NCBI GenBank assembly: GCA_934096735.1
Contig: CAKOMS010000008.1
Location: 1-38,265 of the forward strand
Origin: an uncultured Bacilli bacterium
GTDB lineage: Bacteria; Bacillota_I; Bacilli_A; RF39; UBA660
Direction of reading: 5' to 3'
DNA length: 38,265 bases
Under the pieces are notes generated by a model. It saw only the letters and a list, made by a program, of their open reading frames with translations. It made no database searches and was not told the origin of the DNA. Below are positions 31,309-38,265 of the stretch, one piece after another. How positions within the stretch are numbered: position 1 is the stretch's first letter; each line of letters starts with the position of its first letter. Position numbers and translations under genes: made by a program.

Positions 31309-32034
31309 ATGATTGAAGTATATGGTATTATAATAAAGGAAACTCCATATGGAGAAACATCAAAAATAATTAATTTATATACAAAAGAGTATGGTATTAT
31401 TGGTATTATGTGTAAGGGATGTATGGGTATTAAAAGTAAACTTAGAGCCTCAACACTAAAACTTACTTATGGAGTTTTTTCCATATACTATAAAAAAGAT
31501 AAATTATCTATATTAAAAGATGTTAGTGTAATAGATGCATTTATTAAAATAAAAAGTGATATTTTACTTATTAGTTATGCAACATATTTAAGTGATTTAG
31601 TTAATCAAGTTGTTAAACAAAGTAATAGTGATAAAATATATGATGATTTTATTAATTCTTTGTTTAAAATAAATGAAGGAATAGACCCTTTAGTTATTAC
31701 TAATATTATGGAAGTAAAGATGCTTTCTTTTTTGGGGGTTGAACTTAATTTAAGTAGTTGTATTTCTTGTGGTAATAAAAAAGATATTATAACTATTTCT
31801 GAAAGTCGTGGTGGGCTTGTTTGTAAAAATTGTTATAGTAATGAAAGAATTGTTCCGATAAGTATTGTTAAAACTCTTAATATGTATTATTTAGTAGACA
31901 TTAAAAGTATAAATAGTGTAAAATTAGATAAAAATATTGTTTTTGAAATAAATAGATTTTTAGAAAGTTATTATGATGACTATACGGGACTTTACTTAAA
32001 AAGTAAAGATTTCTTAAAAAAACTTAGAAGTTGA
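31309..32034 (+). CDS. recO: DNA repair protein RecO
   Basis: This 241-aa protein loads RecA in the RecFOR pathway. The N-terminal OB fold starts VYGIIIKETPYGETSKIINLYT. The middle is helical, and a zinc knuckle (CISCG and CKNC, about residues 154-179) is followed by a helical end (ESYYDDYTGLYLKSKDFL). It follows yqzL after nine bases with a GAGG site. The usual era-recO-glyS order is broken by an HD gene and thymidine kinase. Confidence 0.95.
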   Translation: MIEVYGIIIKETPYGETSKIINLYTKEYGIIGIMCKGCMGIKSKLRASTLKLTYGVFSIYYKKDKLSILKDVSVIDAFIKIKSDILLISYATYLSDLVNQVVKQSNSDKIYDDFINSLFKINEGIDPLVITNIMEVKMLSFLGVELNLSSCISCGNKKDIITISESRGGLVCKNCYSNERIVPISIVKTLNMYYLVDIKSINSVKLDKNIVFEINRFLESYYDDYTGLYLKSKDFLKKLRS

Positions 32035-32063
32035 TTGAATACCTTAGAAAATAGACATATAAT
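32035..32063 (+). promoter_or_regulatory. Promoter of the HD-domain gene
   Basis: TTGAAT (32035-32040), 17 bp, TATAAT (32058-32063). The -35 box begins on the base after the recO stop. Confidence 0.75.
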
Positions 32064-32071
32064 GGTAGTGT

Positions 32072-32578
32072 ATGAAAAAAAGTGATAAAGAATTTAAAAA
32101 AATTATAAAAGATTTAGTAACTAATAAAAAGGTACTTGAAATGAAAAAATATAGACAACATTTTGATGTATCTTGTTTTGAGCATTGTTATGAAGCATCA
32201 TATATATGTTATAAAATATGTAAAAAATTAAATTGGGATTATGTATCTGTTGTAAGAGCAGCGATGTTACATGATATGTTTTTATATGATTGGAGAAGTA
32301 AAGATAATAGAGAAATTAATCATTGGCATGCTTTTTATCATGGAAAAATTTCTTGTAAAAATGCTTTAAAAGAATTTGATTTAAGTCAAAAAGAACAAGA
32401 TATTATAAAACATCATATGTGGCCAGTTACTTTAAAGTTTCCTACTTCTAAAGAAGGTTTTCTTTTAACTTTTGTAGATAAATATTGTGCTTTAAAGGAA
32501 ATAACTAGTTTTTTTGTTAGTCAAAAGAGATGGAAATATTCTTATTTAGTATATATATTTTTAATGTGTTTACATTAA
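32072..32578 (+). CDS. HD-domain phosphohydrolase family protein
   Basis: This 168-aa protein has the metal-binding HD pattern: His in FEHCYEAS, the paired His-Asp in AAMLHDMFLYDWR, a further His in HWHAFYHG, His-His in IIKHHMWP, and the last Asp in TFVDKYCALKE. HD proteins of this size often hydrolyse nucleotides, but the substrate is unknown. Predicted transcription starts only a few bases before the ATG at 32072 and there is no strong ribosome site. It is cytoplasmic and upstream of thymidine kinase. The last residues (SYLVYIFLMCLH) are unusually hydrophobic for the family. Confidence 0.82.
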   Translation: MKKSDKEFKKIIKDLVTNKKVLEMKKYRQHFDVSCFEHCYEASYICYKICKKLNWDYVSVVRAAMLHDMFLYDWRSKDNREINHWHAFYHGKISCKNALKEFDLSQKEQDIIKHHMWPVTLKFPTSKEGFLLTFVDKYCALKEITSFFVSQKRWKYSYLVYIFLMCLH

Positions 32579-32600
32579 TTTTTTTTATAAGTAATGTAAA
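32569..32600 (+). repeat. Nine-base inverted repeat at the HD-gene stop
   Basis: TTTACATTA (32569-32577) is matched by TAATGTAAA (32592-32600), enclosing a T-rich loop. It may act as a weak terminator or protect the mRNA end; it does not look like a standard terminator because the T run is in the loop. Confidence 0.35.
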
Positions 32601-32616
32601 TAATAGTAAAATACTA

Positions 32617-32645
32617 TTGATGCTTATTTAGATATTATTTATAAT
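32617..32645 (+). promoter_or_regulatory. Promoter of tdk
   Basis: TTGATG (32617-32622), 17 bp, TATAAT (32640-32645). Predicted initiation is about ten bases before the AGGGTGA ribosome site. Confidence 0.7.
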
Positions 32646-32662
32646 TTAAGTAGGGTGATTGT

Positions 32663-33304
32663 ATGGCTAATTTGATTTTTAAGTATAGTGCGATGAATGG
32701 TGGAAAAACTATAAATATTTTACAAACTGCTTATAGTTATGAAGAAAATAATTTTAAAACTATAATTATTAAATCTATAAAGGATACTAAGGGTGATGAT
32801 ACAATTGTATCTAGAAATGGAATGAATAGAAAAGTAGATATATTACTTAAAGAGAATGAATCATTACTTACTGAAGATAATTATAAACTTTATTATACTG
32901 CTAGAGTAATTTTAGTAGATGAAGTAGAATTACTTGAAGATTTTCAGATTAAAGAACTTTGGACTATTGCACATCTTATAAATATTCCAGTTATTACTTA
33001 TGGACTTAAGAGTAATTTTAAAGGTGATGTTTTTGGGCCTGGAGTTTCTCAAATATTTGCAGTTGCAGACGTTGTTGAAGAAATAGGTAGTACTAGTTTA
33101 TGTAGATGTGGAAAGAAAGCTACTTTTAATGCTAGAAAAGAAAATGGAGTATTTACTGATAAAGGACCAATTATTGTAATTGAAGATGGTAAGAAAACAG
33201 AGTATGAATATGTTCCTTTATGTGGGGATTGTTACTTAAAATATGTTAAAATTAATAGTGATGAGGCTAAAAAATTAACAAATTTGGTTGATAAAATAAG
33301 ATAA
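32663..33304 (+). CDS. tdk: Thymidine kinase, type II
   Basis: This 213-aa kinase salvages thymidine to dTMP. The phosphate loop is SAMNGGKT (9-16). The Walker B/catalytic segment is VDEVELL (Asp86, Glu87), where most relatives have DEAQF. The zinc site is Cys147, Cys149, Cys187 and Cys190. The lasso loop before the second Cys pair is present (EYEYVPLC). Together with deoD it gives nucleoside salvage. The last codons contain the promoter of the following T-box. Confidence 0.93.
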   Translation: MANLIFKYSAMNGGKTINILQTAYSYEENNFKTIIIKSIKDTKGDDTIVSRNGMNRKVDILLKENESLLTEDNYKLYYTARVILVDEVELLEDFQIKELWTIAHLINIPVITYGLKSNFKGDVFGPGVSQIFAVADVVEEIGSTSLCRCGKKATFNARKENGVFTDKGPIIVIEDGKKTEYEYVPLCGDCYLKYVKINSDEAKKLTNLVDKIR

Positions 33305-33316
33305 ATAATATATAAT
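33288..33316 (+). promoter_or_regulatory. Promoter of the glycine-type T-box transcript
   Basis: TTGATA (33288-33293), 17 bp, TATAAT (33311-33316). The -35 box lies inside the end of tdk. Initiation is expected near 33323. Confidence 0.75.
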
Positions 33317-33321
33317 TTTTT

Positions 33322-33436
33322 TATATAAGTGATGACGGGGTGGAATCCCAGAGCTATATAGATAAAGTGATTCTTCTAAGAATAACTAGGGTGGAACCGT
33401 GGGTTTTGCTCACCCCTAGAGTTTTAGAAGTTTTTT
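33322..33436 (+). promoter_or_regulatory. Very short T-box leader upstream of glyS (glycine type by context)
   Basis: AACTAGGGTGGAACCGTG (33384-33401) is a clear T-box, close to the Bacillus glyQS version. The competing terminator joins CTTCTAA (33373-33379) and CTAGGGTG with CACCCCTAG and TTAGAAG (33424-33430), followed by six Ts. Only about 60 bases separate the predicted start of transcription from the antiterminator. They form one small stem (TATATA 33322-33327 with 33355-33360) with an inner GGGGT-GGA-ATCCC hairpin. A normal Stem I with distal loops is absent. The glycine specifier is not certain; GGA in the loop is a candidate. Confidence 0.8.
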
Positions 33437-33456
33437 GTTTTTTAGAGGGTGGTTTT

Positions 33457-33816
33457 GTGAATGAAGGAATGATTTTATTTTTGTATAACATTAAAGATAT
33501 ACTTTTTGGAATAGATATATCGACTGATTATATATTAGAGTTTATTAAAAGTAGATTTAATTCAAGTACTAAAGTTTTATTTGAAAGTGTGTTTAGATGT
33601 AATAGTGAAGGAAGTATATTATTTAATACAAGTGAGATAGTAGATGCTGATGAGATAGAATCAGAAATGTCTTTTCAAAGTATGTGTGATTTAATTAAAA
33701 GGTTGTCAATAGAAAAAGTAGATAGAATAGCAATATTAAGTAGTATGTTTGGAGATTTTTTAAGAGAATATTTTGAAATTTCGAGTAACAGTAAGAGAGT
33801 AAGAGTTAAAAGTTAG
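33457..33816 (+). CDS. Hypothetical protein, 119 aa, under T-box control with glyS
   Basis: GTG at 33457 is the likely start: GAGGG ends seven bases upstream, and the frame further up runs through the T-box and is not coding. I do not recognise the protein. It is soluble, acidic in the middle (SEIVDADEIESEM), and ends in a basic SKRVRVKS tail. It lies between the T-box leader and glyS, 14 bp before the latter, so it should be expressed when tRNA-Gly is uncharged. Codon use is host-like. Confidence 0.6.
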   Translation: MNEGMILFLYNIKDILFGIDISTDYILEFIKSRFNSSTKVLFESVFRCNSEGSILFNTSEIVDADEIESEMSFQSMCDLIKRLSIEKVDRIAILSSMFGDFLREYFEISSNSKRVRVKS

Positions 33817-33830
33817 AAAGAAGGAATAAT

Positions 33831-35207
33831 ATGGAAAAAGTTACTATGGAAGAAATTGTGAATTATGCAAAAAATTATGGTTTTATATTTCAAGGAAGTG
33901 AAATATATGGTGGACTTGCTAATGCATGGGATTTTGGTCCACTTGGAGTTTTGTTAAAACAAAATGTTAAAAATATGTGGTGGAAAAAATTTATTCAAGA
34001 ATGTCCTTATAATTATGGTCTTGATTCTGCGATTTTAATGAATCCTAAGGTTTGGGTTGCATCTGGACATGTTGCTAGTTTCGCTGATCCTTTAATTGAT
34101 TGTAAGAGTTGTAAGTCAAGATATAGAGCAGATAAATTAATTGAAGATGCTACTAATGGAAATATTACTGGAGATGGAATGAGTAATGAAGAATTAGTTA
34201 GTTATATTAAAGGAAATGGTATAAGTTGTCCTAAATGTGGTAGTAAAGATTTTACTGATATTAGAAAATTCAATTTACTTTTTGAAACATATCAAGGTGT
34301 TACAGAAGATGCTAAGAATAAAGTATATTTAAGAGGAGAAACTGCTCAAGGAATATTTGTTAATTTTAAAAATGTTGAAAGAAGTATGAGATGTAAATTA
34401 CCTTTTGGTATAGGTCAATATGGAAAAAGTTTTAGAAATGAAATAACTCCAGGTAATTTTATTTTTAGAGTAAGAGAATTTGAACAAATGGAATTAGAAT
34501 TTTTCTGTAAACCTGGTACTGATTTAGAGTGGTTTGGTTTTTGGAAAAATTATGCAATTGATTTTTTAAAAACTATTGGAATAAAAAAAGAAAATTTACG
34601 TTATAGAGATCATTCTAAAGAAGAATTATCATTTTATAGTAAAGCTACAACTGATATAGAATATAATTTCCCTTTTGGTTGGGGTGAGTTATGGGGAATA
34701 GCAGATAGAACTGATTATGATTTGGGTGTTCATATGAAACATTCTTGTGAAGATTTAAGATATTTAGACCCTGAATCTAATGAAAAATATTTGCCATATG
34801 TTATTGAACCTAGTTTAGGAGTTGAGAGATTAATTCTTGCACTTTTAGTTGATAGTTATACAAAAGAAATAGTAGATGATGAGGAAAGATTAGTTTTAAA
34901 AATTCATCCTGCTCTTAGTCCTATAAAGGCTACTGTTTTACCTTTAGTAAAGAAATATCATAATGAGAAAGCTACTGAAATATATAATAAACTTAGTAAT
35001 TATTTTAGTGTTTCTTATGATGATGCTGGATCAATTGGTAAAAGATATAGAAGATGTGATGCCGTTGGAACGCCATTTGTTATAACTGTTGATGATAATA
35101 CTTTAAATAATAATTCTGTTACTATAAGAAATAGAGATACTATGAAACAAATAACTTTAAATATAGATGAAGTAAAAGATTATATAGATAGTAAAATAGT
35201 ATTGTAA
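33831..35207 (+). CDS. glyS: Glycyl-tRNA synthetase, dimeric class II type
   Basis: This 458-aa enzyme is the single-chain alpha2 form, not the GlyQ/GlyS tetramer of Bacillus. It begins EEIVNYAKNYGFIFQGSEIYGG. Motif 2 is in SFRNEITPGNFIFRVREFEQME and motif 3 in PSLGVERLILALL. A Cys cluster (CKSCKSRY and CPKCGSKDF) lies in the insertion. The C-terminal anticodon domain is complete. It charges tRNA-Gly and is governed by the upstream T-box. The sepF promoter overlaps its stop codon. Confidence 0.96.
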   Translation: MEKVTMEEIVNYAKNYGFIFQGSEIYGGLANAWDFGPLGVLLKQNVKNMWWKKFIQECPYNYGLDSAILMNPKVWVASGHVASFADPLIDCKSCKSRYRADKLIEDATNGNITGDGMSNEELVSYIKGNGISCPKCGSKDFTDIRKFNLLFETYQGVTEDAKNKVYLRGETAQGIFVNFKNVERSMRCKLPFGIGQYGKSFRNEITPGNFIFRVREFEQMELEFFCKPGTDLEWFGFWKNYAIDFLKTIGIKKENLRYRDHSKEELSFYSKATTDIEYNFPFGWGELWGIADRTDYDLGVHMKHSCEDLRYLDPESNEKYLPYVIEPSLGVERLILALLVDSYTKEIVDDEERLVLKIHPALSPIKATVLPLVKKYHNEKATEIYNKLSNYFSVSYDDAGSIGKRYRRCDAVGTPFVITVDDNTLNNNSVTIRNRDTMKQITLNIDEVKDYIDSKIVL

Positions 35208-35230
35208 AAATTTTAAATTTTTGATAAAAT
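35202..35230 (+). promoter_or_regulatory. Promoter of sepF
   Basis: TTGTAA (35202-35207), which includes the glyS stop, 17 bp, TAAAAT (35225-35230) preceded by an extended TG. Confidence 0.7.
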
Positions 35231-35256
35231 GAAATAGTAATCTAGGAGGATTAGTT

Positions 35257-35664
35257 ATGGCGCTTGGTAAATTAAAAAATTGGTTTAAAGATGATGAAGA
35301 AGAAAGAGTAGAAAGTGAAGATGAATATTACTCAATTAGTGAGAATGATGCTTTAAAAGAAGCTGATAAAGCTGGTAGTAAGATGATTCTTTTAGAACCT
35401 CGTTCATTTTCTGAAGCACAAGCAATTGCAGATCATTTGAAAAAAAGAAATAGTGTAGTTGTTAATTTGAAAAGAGTTACTAGTGCACAAGCAAAAAGAA
35501 TTATTGATTTTCTTAGTGGATGTATATATGCAATTGGAGGTAATATGCAAAAAATTGGTGTAGGTATTTATTTGTGTACTCCTAAAAATGTTAATGTACA
35601 AGGTAAAATAACTGATGAGAATGAAAAAGCTAAAGCTGAAAGAGAAGACGAATTAGAGTGGTAG
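35257..35664 (+). CDS. sepF: Cell division protein SepF
   Basis: This 135-aa protein has an N-terminal amphipathic membrane-targeting helix (MALGKLKNWFKDDEEE), an acidic linker, and a SepF core with LLEPRSFSEAQAIADHLKKR, VVVNLKRV and RIIDFLSGCIYAIGG. SepF bundles FtsZ filaments and anchors them to the membrane at the division site. AGGAGG precedes the ATG. It forms a unit with the divIVA-like gene, as in many Firmicutes. An acidic tail (EKAKAEREDELEW) ends the protein. Confidence 0.93.
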   Translation: MALGKLKNWFKDDEEERVESEDEYYSISENDALKEADKAGSKMILLEPRSFSEAQAIADHLKKRNSVVVNLKRVTSAQAKRIIDFLSGCIYAIGGNMQKIGVGIYLCTPKNVNVQGKITDENEKAKAEREDELEW

Positions 35665-35691
35665 AAATAGAATAGAAACGGTTGTGGGTTT

Positions 35692-36117
35692 ATGAGAAAA
35701 TTTAGTAATAGTTTTCCAGGATACAATAAAAATGAAGTTAATTCTTTTGTTTCTAATGTTACAACTGAGTATGAGAGTATGCTTAGTAAATTAAAAGTTA
35801 GAGATAAAGAAATAGAAAGTTTGAAAAATGAATTAGCTCATTATAAAAATATTGAGAGTACTTTGAATAGAGCTATTTTAATAGCTGAAGAGTCTTCTCA
35901 AAATATAAAAAAATCTGCAATTGAAGAGGGTAAATTAATTGTTGAAGATGCAAAGAAAAATGCTACTAGAATTATGAATAATGCTTTAATTAAAGCTGAG
36001 AAAGTTGAGATGGAAGCAAATCAATTAAAAAGGCAAGTTGCACAATATAAAAGAAGATATAAAAATATATTAGAAGAACAACTTGAAAGTATTGAGACTT
36101 TAGATTTAGATAATTAA
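35692..36117 (+). CDS. divIVA: DivIVA-domain protein
   Basis: This 141-aa protein has the DivIVA N-terminal membrane-binding motif (KFSNSFPGYNKNEVNSFV) and then a long coiled coil (about residues 25-135). DivIVA marks curved membranes at poles and division sites and guides other division or sporulation factors. It lies 27 bp behind sepF with only a weak ribosome site. The C-terminal tail is short compared with Bacillus DivIVA (about 164 aa). A related cell-division protein of the same fold (GpsB-like) is less likely given the sepF context. Confidence 0.85.
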   Translation: MRKFSNSFPGYNKNEVNSFVSNVTTEYESMLSKLKVRDKEIESLKNELAHYKNIESTLNRAILIAEESSQNIKKSAIEEGKLIVEDAKKNATRIMNNALIKAEKVEMEANQLKRQVAQYKRRYKNILEEQLESIETLDLDN

Positions 36118-36123
36118 ACTTTA

Positions 36124-36159
36124 AAATATTTAGTCGTTTATTAGATTAAATATTTTTTT
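36124..36159 (+). terminator. Terminator after divIVA
   Basis: A twelve-pair stem (36124-36135 with 36144-36155, one G-T) is followed by Ts to 36159. Confidence 0.8.
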
Positions 36160-36167
36160 ATTTATTC

Positions 36168-36196
36168 TTTACTAAAAATGATTTTAATAGTATACT
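36168..36196 (+). promoter_or_regulatory. Promoter of cdsA
   Basis: TTTACT (36168-36173), 17 bp, TATACT (36191-36196). Confidence 0.6.
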
Positions 36197-36225
36197 TTTA
36201 TTAGAATAAAGTGTATGGAGGATGT

Positions 36226-37017
36226 ATGAAAACAAGAATTATAAGTGCAGTTGTAGCTATTTTAATATTTATTCCACTTTTAATAGTTGGGGGTATTCCT
36301 TTTTCTATGGCAGTTGGTATATTAAGTGTACTTGCATATAAAGAAATTATTGATTTAAAAAGAATTAAAGGGAAAGTACCTAATGTTGTAAAATTATTTG
36401 GACTTATTTCTGTAATTTATTTAGTACTTGGTAATTATGGTATGTTTAATTTAAATTATGCTGTTAGTTATTCAAGATTATTATTACCTTTGGTATTAGT
36501 GCTTTTACCAACAGTATTTTGTGATAATAAATATAAAACTGATGATGCAATATATTTATTAGGATTTATTTATTTAATTGGTATTTTCTTTAATCTAGTA
36601 ATAGTTTTAAGAAATATTAATGTATACTTACTTGTATATTTATTAAGTGTATCTATATTTACTGATACTTTTGCTTATATAATAGGAATGCTTATTGGTA
36701 AACATAAAATGAGTCCTAAAATTAGCCCTAAAAAGAGTATTGAAGGTGCTATTGGAGGTTTAATTGGTGGTGGTATAATTTCTGCTTTAATATACTATAA
36801 TTTAATTGATGCTACATTTAGTGTTAAATTAGTTATGATTACAATGTTACTTTCATTTATTGGACAAATTGGAGATTTATTTTATAGTAAAATTAAAAGA
36901 GAAAATGATATAAAAGATTTTTCAAATATTATGCCTGGTCATGGAGGAATACTTGATAGATTAGATAGTTTATCATTTGTAGTTATTTTTTATGTTTTAT
37001 TAGTTTGGTTTATTTAA
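36226..37017 (+). CDS. cdsA: Phosphatidate cytidylyltransferase
   Basis: The ATG at 36226 follows GGAGG (36217-36221); a GTG at 36211 in frame precedes that site. The 263-aa membrane enzyme has about seven helices and the CdsA C-terminal signature spread over SFIGQIGDLFYSKIKRENDI, KDFSNIMPGHGGILDRLDS, with the essential Asp and Lys residues. FTDTFAYIIGMLIGKHKMSP.ISPKKSIEG is also typical. It makes CDP-diacylglycerol, the substrate of PgsA. It is followed 14 bp later by rseP, the usual cdsA-rseP pair. Confidence 0.95.
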   Translation: MKTRIISAVVAILIFIPLLIVGGIPFSMAVGILSVLAYKEIIDLKRIKGKVPNVVKLFGLISVIYLVLGNYGMFNLNYAVSYSRLLLPLVLVLLPTVFCDNKYKTDDAIYLLGFIYLIGIFFNLVIVLRNINVYLLVYLLSVSIFTDTFAYIIGMLIGKHKMSPKISPKKSIEGAIGGLIGGGIISALIYYNLIDATFSVKLVMITMLLSFIGQIGDLFYSKIKRENDIKDFSNIMPGHGGILDRLDSLSFVVIFYVLLVWFI

Positions 37018-37031
37018 GGAGATAAAATATT

Positions 37032-38084
37032 ATGTGGATTTTAACATTATTAGTATTTATATTTATATTGGGCCTTATTGTCTTAATTCATGAATTAGGA
37101 CATTTCTTATGGGCAAAACATTTTGGTGTTTATATACATGAGTTTTCAATTGGAATGGGACCTGTTGTATTTAGTAAAAGAGGAAAAAAAGATGGTATTA
37201 AATATAATATAAGAGCATTTCCAATTGGAGGATTTGTATCTATGGCTGGTGAAGTCTATGAAGACGATAAAAGTGTTCCAAAAGATAGATGTTTATGTAA
37301 TAAACCGGTTTGGCAAAGAATTATAGTTATGGCTGCTGGTGTTATAAATAACTTTTTACTTGCTTTAGTAGTATTATTTATAATTTCTATATTTTGGGGA
37401 AGTTATTCACTTGAACCTAAAATATCTTCTGTAATGGAAGGTTATCCTATGGCTCAGGCTGGTCTTGTTAAAGGTGATAAGATTGTTGCAGTAAACAATC
37501 ATAGAGTTAATACTTGGGATGAAGCACAAATATATTTATATTTTAAAAATGATAATAAATATACTACATTTAAAATAGAACATGAAAATGGTGATGTTGA
37601 AGAATATAAAATTACTCCAACTACTATGAAAGATGAAAATGGTACTGAAAGAAAAGTTTATGGTGTAAATATTTCTCAAGAGAAAACTTATGGACTTGTT
37701 AATAAAATTAAATTTACTGTTGCTAAATTTAATTCAATAGTATCATCTATGTATATTACTATTGGAGGATTGATTACTGGTAAGATTGGAGTAGGTAATT
37801 TATCTGGTCCAGTAGGTATATTTGGAGTAGTAGGAGATAGTGTTAAAACTGGTTTATATTCAGTTATATTCTTGCTTGGATATTTGTCTATAAATGTTGG
37901 TGTTATTAATTTACTACCTTTTCCAGCATTTGATGGTGGTAGAATATTCTTCTTATTAATCGAAAAAATAAAGGGAAGTCCAGTTAATCAAAAATTTGAA
38001 AATTGGTGTCATACAATTGGATTTATCTTATTGATGTTACTTATTGTTTATGTAACAATAATGGATATTATAAAATTATTTTAG
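37032..38084 (+). CDS. rseP: Site-2 intramembrane zinc metalloprotease, RseP/RasP family
   Basis: This 350-aa membrane protease has HELGH at residues 20-24 in the first helix, a single PDZ domain in the middle (about 120-200, SSVMEGYPMAQAGLVKGDKI), and NLLPFPAFDGGR near the end with the third zinc ligand. It cuts transmembrane segments of anti-sigma factors and leftover signal peptides. AAGGAG precedes the ATG. A terminator follows, so it is the last gene of its unit. The length is shorter than Bacillus RasP (about 420), mostly in the PDZ region. Confidence 0.94.
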   Translation: MWILTLLVFIFILGLIVLIHELGHFLWAKHFGVYIHEFSIGMGPVVFSKRGKKDGIKYNIRAFPIGGFVSMAGEVYEDDKSVPKDRCLCNKPVWQRIIVMAAGVINNFLLALVVLFIISIFWGSYSLEPKISSVMEGYPMAQAGLVKGDKIVAVNNHRVNTWDEAQIYLYFKNDNKYTTFKIEHENGDVEEYKITPTTMKDENGTERKVYGVNISQEKTYGLVNKIKFTVAKFNSIVSSMYITIGGLITGKIGVGNLSGPVGIFGVVGDSVKTGLYSVIFLLGYLSINVGVINLLPFPAFDGGRIFFLLIEKIKGSPVNQKFENWCHTIGFILLMLLIVYVTIMDIIKLF

Positions 38085-38097
38085 ATAATTTAGTTAT

Positions 38098-38126
38098 AAA
38101 AGTGTACTTAAATATGTATACTTTTT
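38098..38126 (+). terminator. Terminator after rseP
   Basis: AAAAGTGTAC (38098-38107) pairs with GTATACTTTT (38116-38125, one G-T) around an eight-base loop, followed by T-rich sequence. Confidence 0.75.
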
Positions 38127-38145
38127 ATTTGATTAGAATTTTAAG

Positions 38146-38174
38146 TTGCCTTATTAAAGAAAATATAGTATCAT
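38146..38174 (+). promoter_or_regulatory. Weak candidate promoter of the gene at the right edge
   Basis: TTGCCT (38146-38151), 17 bp, TATCAT (38169-38174). The spacing is right but the boxes are moderate. Confidence 0.4.
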
Positions 38175-38227
38175 TTAAATAGAAAATATAGAGTGTAAAG
38201 AATAAAATAAACTCGGGAGGAATTTTT

Positions 38228-38265
38228 ATGAGAGATATTTTCAAAAACGACTTCCGGGGGGGGGG
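38228..38265 (+). CDS. Start of a further gene, cut by the window edge
   Basis: GGGAGG lies just before ATG at 38228. Only about nine codons (MRDIFKNDF) can be read before a poly-G run, too few to name a product. C-ending codons (TTC, AAC, GAC, TTC) are unusual for this genome and may mean that the last bases are not reliable. Confidence 0.4.
   Translation, partial: MRDIFKNDFRGG
38256..38265. other. Terminal run of ten G, probable sequencing/assembly artefact
   Basis: A ten-G homopolymer ends the window in a very AT-rich genome. Such runs are typical no-signal calls of two-colour sequencers at read ends, so the contig end should not be taken as real sequence. Confidence 0.7.

Noticed and set aside
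33340..33456. In-frame upstream extension of the 119-aa gene
   Set aside because: This part is the T-box antiterminator and terminator; a ribosome site exists only before the GTG at 33457.
1..38265. Reassignment of TGA to tryptophan, as in Mollicutes
   Set aside because: Trp is encoded by TGG throughout, and TGA ends gerAA, yqfD, recO and others, so the standard code applies.
1..38265. CRISPR array, tRNA genes or insertion sequences
   Set aside because: No regularly spaced direct repeats, no tRNA-like sequences and no transposase frames were seen on either strand.

Overview
The window is 38 kb of very AT-rich DNA with dense, short-spaced genes. It uses the standard bacterial code: TGG encodes Trp and TGA is used as a stop, for example in recO and gerAA. 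Spore genes are present (a gerA-type germinant receptor operon, spoIIIAH, yqfC, yqfD), along with T-box leaders on aminoacyl-tRNA synthetase genes, sepF/divIVA, and the classic rpsU-yqeY-yqfC-yqfD-ybeY-dgkA-era-yqzL-recO-glyS neighbourhood. Together these point to a spore-forming, low-GC Firmicute (Bacilli), probably an uncultured gut lineage related to Erysipelotrichales/RF39-type groups. The lineage is inferred from gene content only. No tRNA, rRNA, IS element, prophage or CRISPR array was seen.

Region 1 (1-6967) is the unusual end. It opens with the 3' part of a large surface-type protein. Its last ~120 bp are strikingly GC-rich and full of NNC codons, which looks like the variable region of a diversity-generating retroelement target. 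Two adjacent, oversized sigma-70 paralogues follow (651 and 908 aa). Both carry extra C-terminal modules that resemble degenerate sigma region 4 repeats. Next is a near-perfect TTGACA-17-TATACT promoter that drives about 300 nt of non-coding, highly structured RNA ending in an intrinsic terminator. A 116-aa orphan gene with its own promoter closes the region.

Region 2 (6952-18092) holds a gerAA-gerAC-gerAB operon on the minus strand, a VanY-type peptidase, the rRNA methyltransferase rlmCD, a small gene graveyard (a RhuM relic and a DUF2207-like tail), a SanA/YdcF-type protein, two co-translated unknown genes, deoD, and on the minus strand an HNH-like gene and a phosphohexomutase.

Region 3 (18093-26701) contains T-box-controlled ileS (type 2, with the altered GxHH signature), fmt, a 33-aa membrane peptide, pgsA and spoIIIAH. 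It also holds a compact bacteriocin-type operon: a peptidase-containing ABC exporter, a small membrane accessory protein, and two double-glycine-leader peptides that both carry GxxxG motifs.

Region 4 (26702-38265) is the conserved core: rpsU, yqeY, yqfC, yqfD, a VanZ-family gene where phoH and the 7TM-HD gene usually sit, ybeY, dgkA, era, yqzL and recO. These are followed by an HD-domain gene, thymidine kinase, a very short glycine-type T-box leader with an unknown gene and glyS, then sepF, divIVA, cdsA and rseP. The last bases are a ten-G run that looks like a sequencing or assembly edge artefact.
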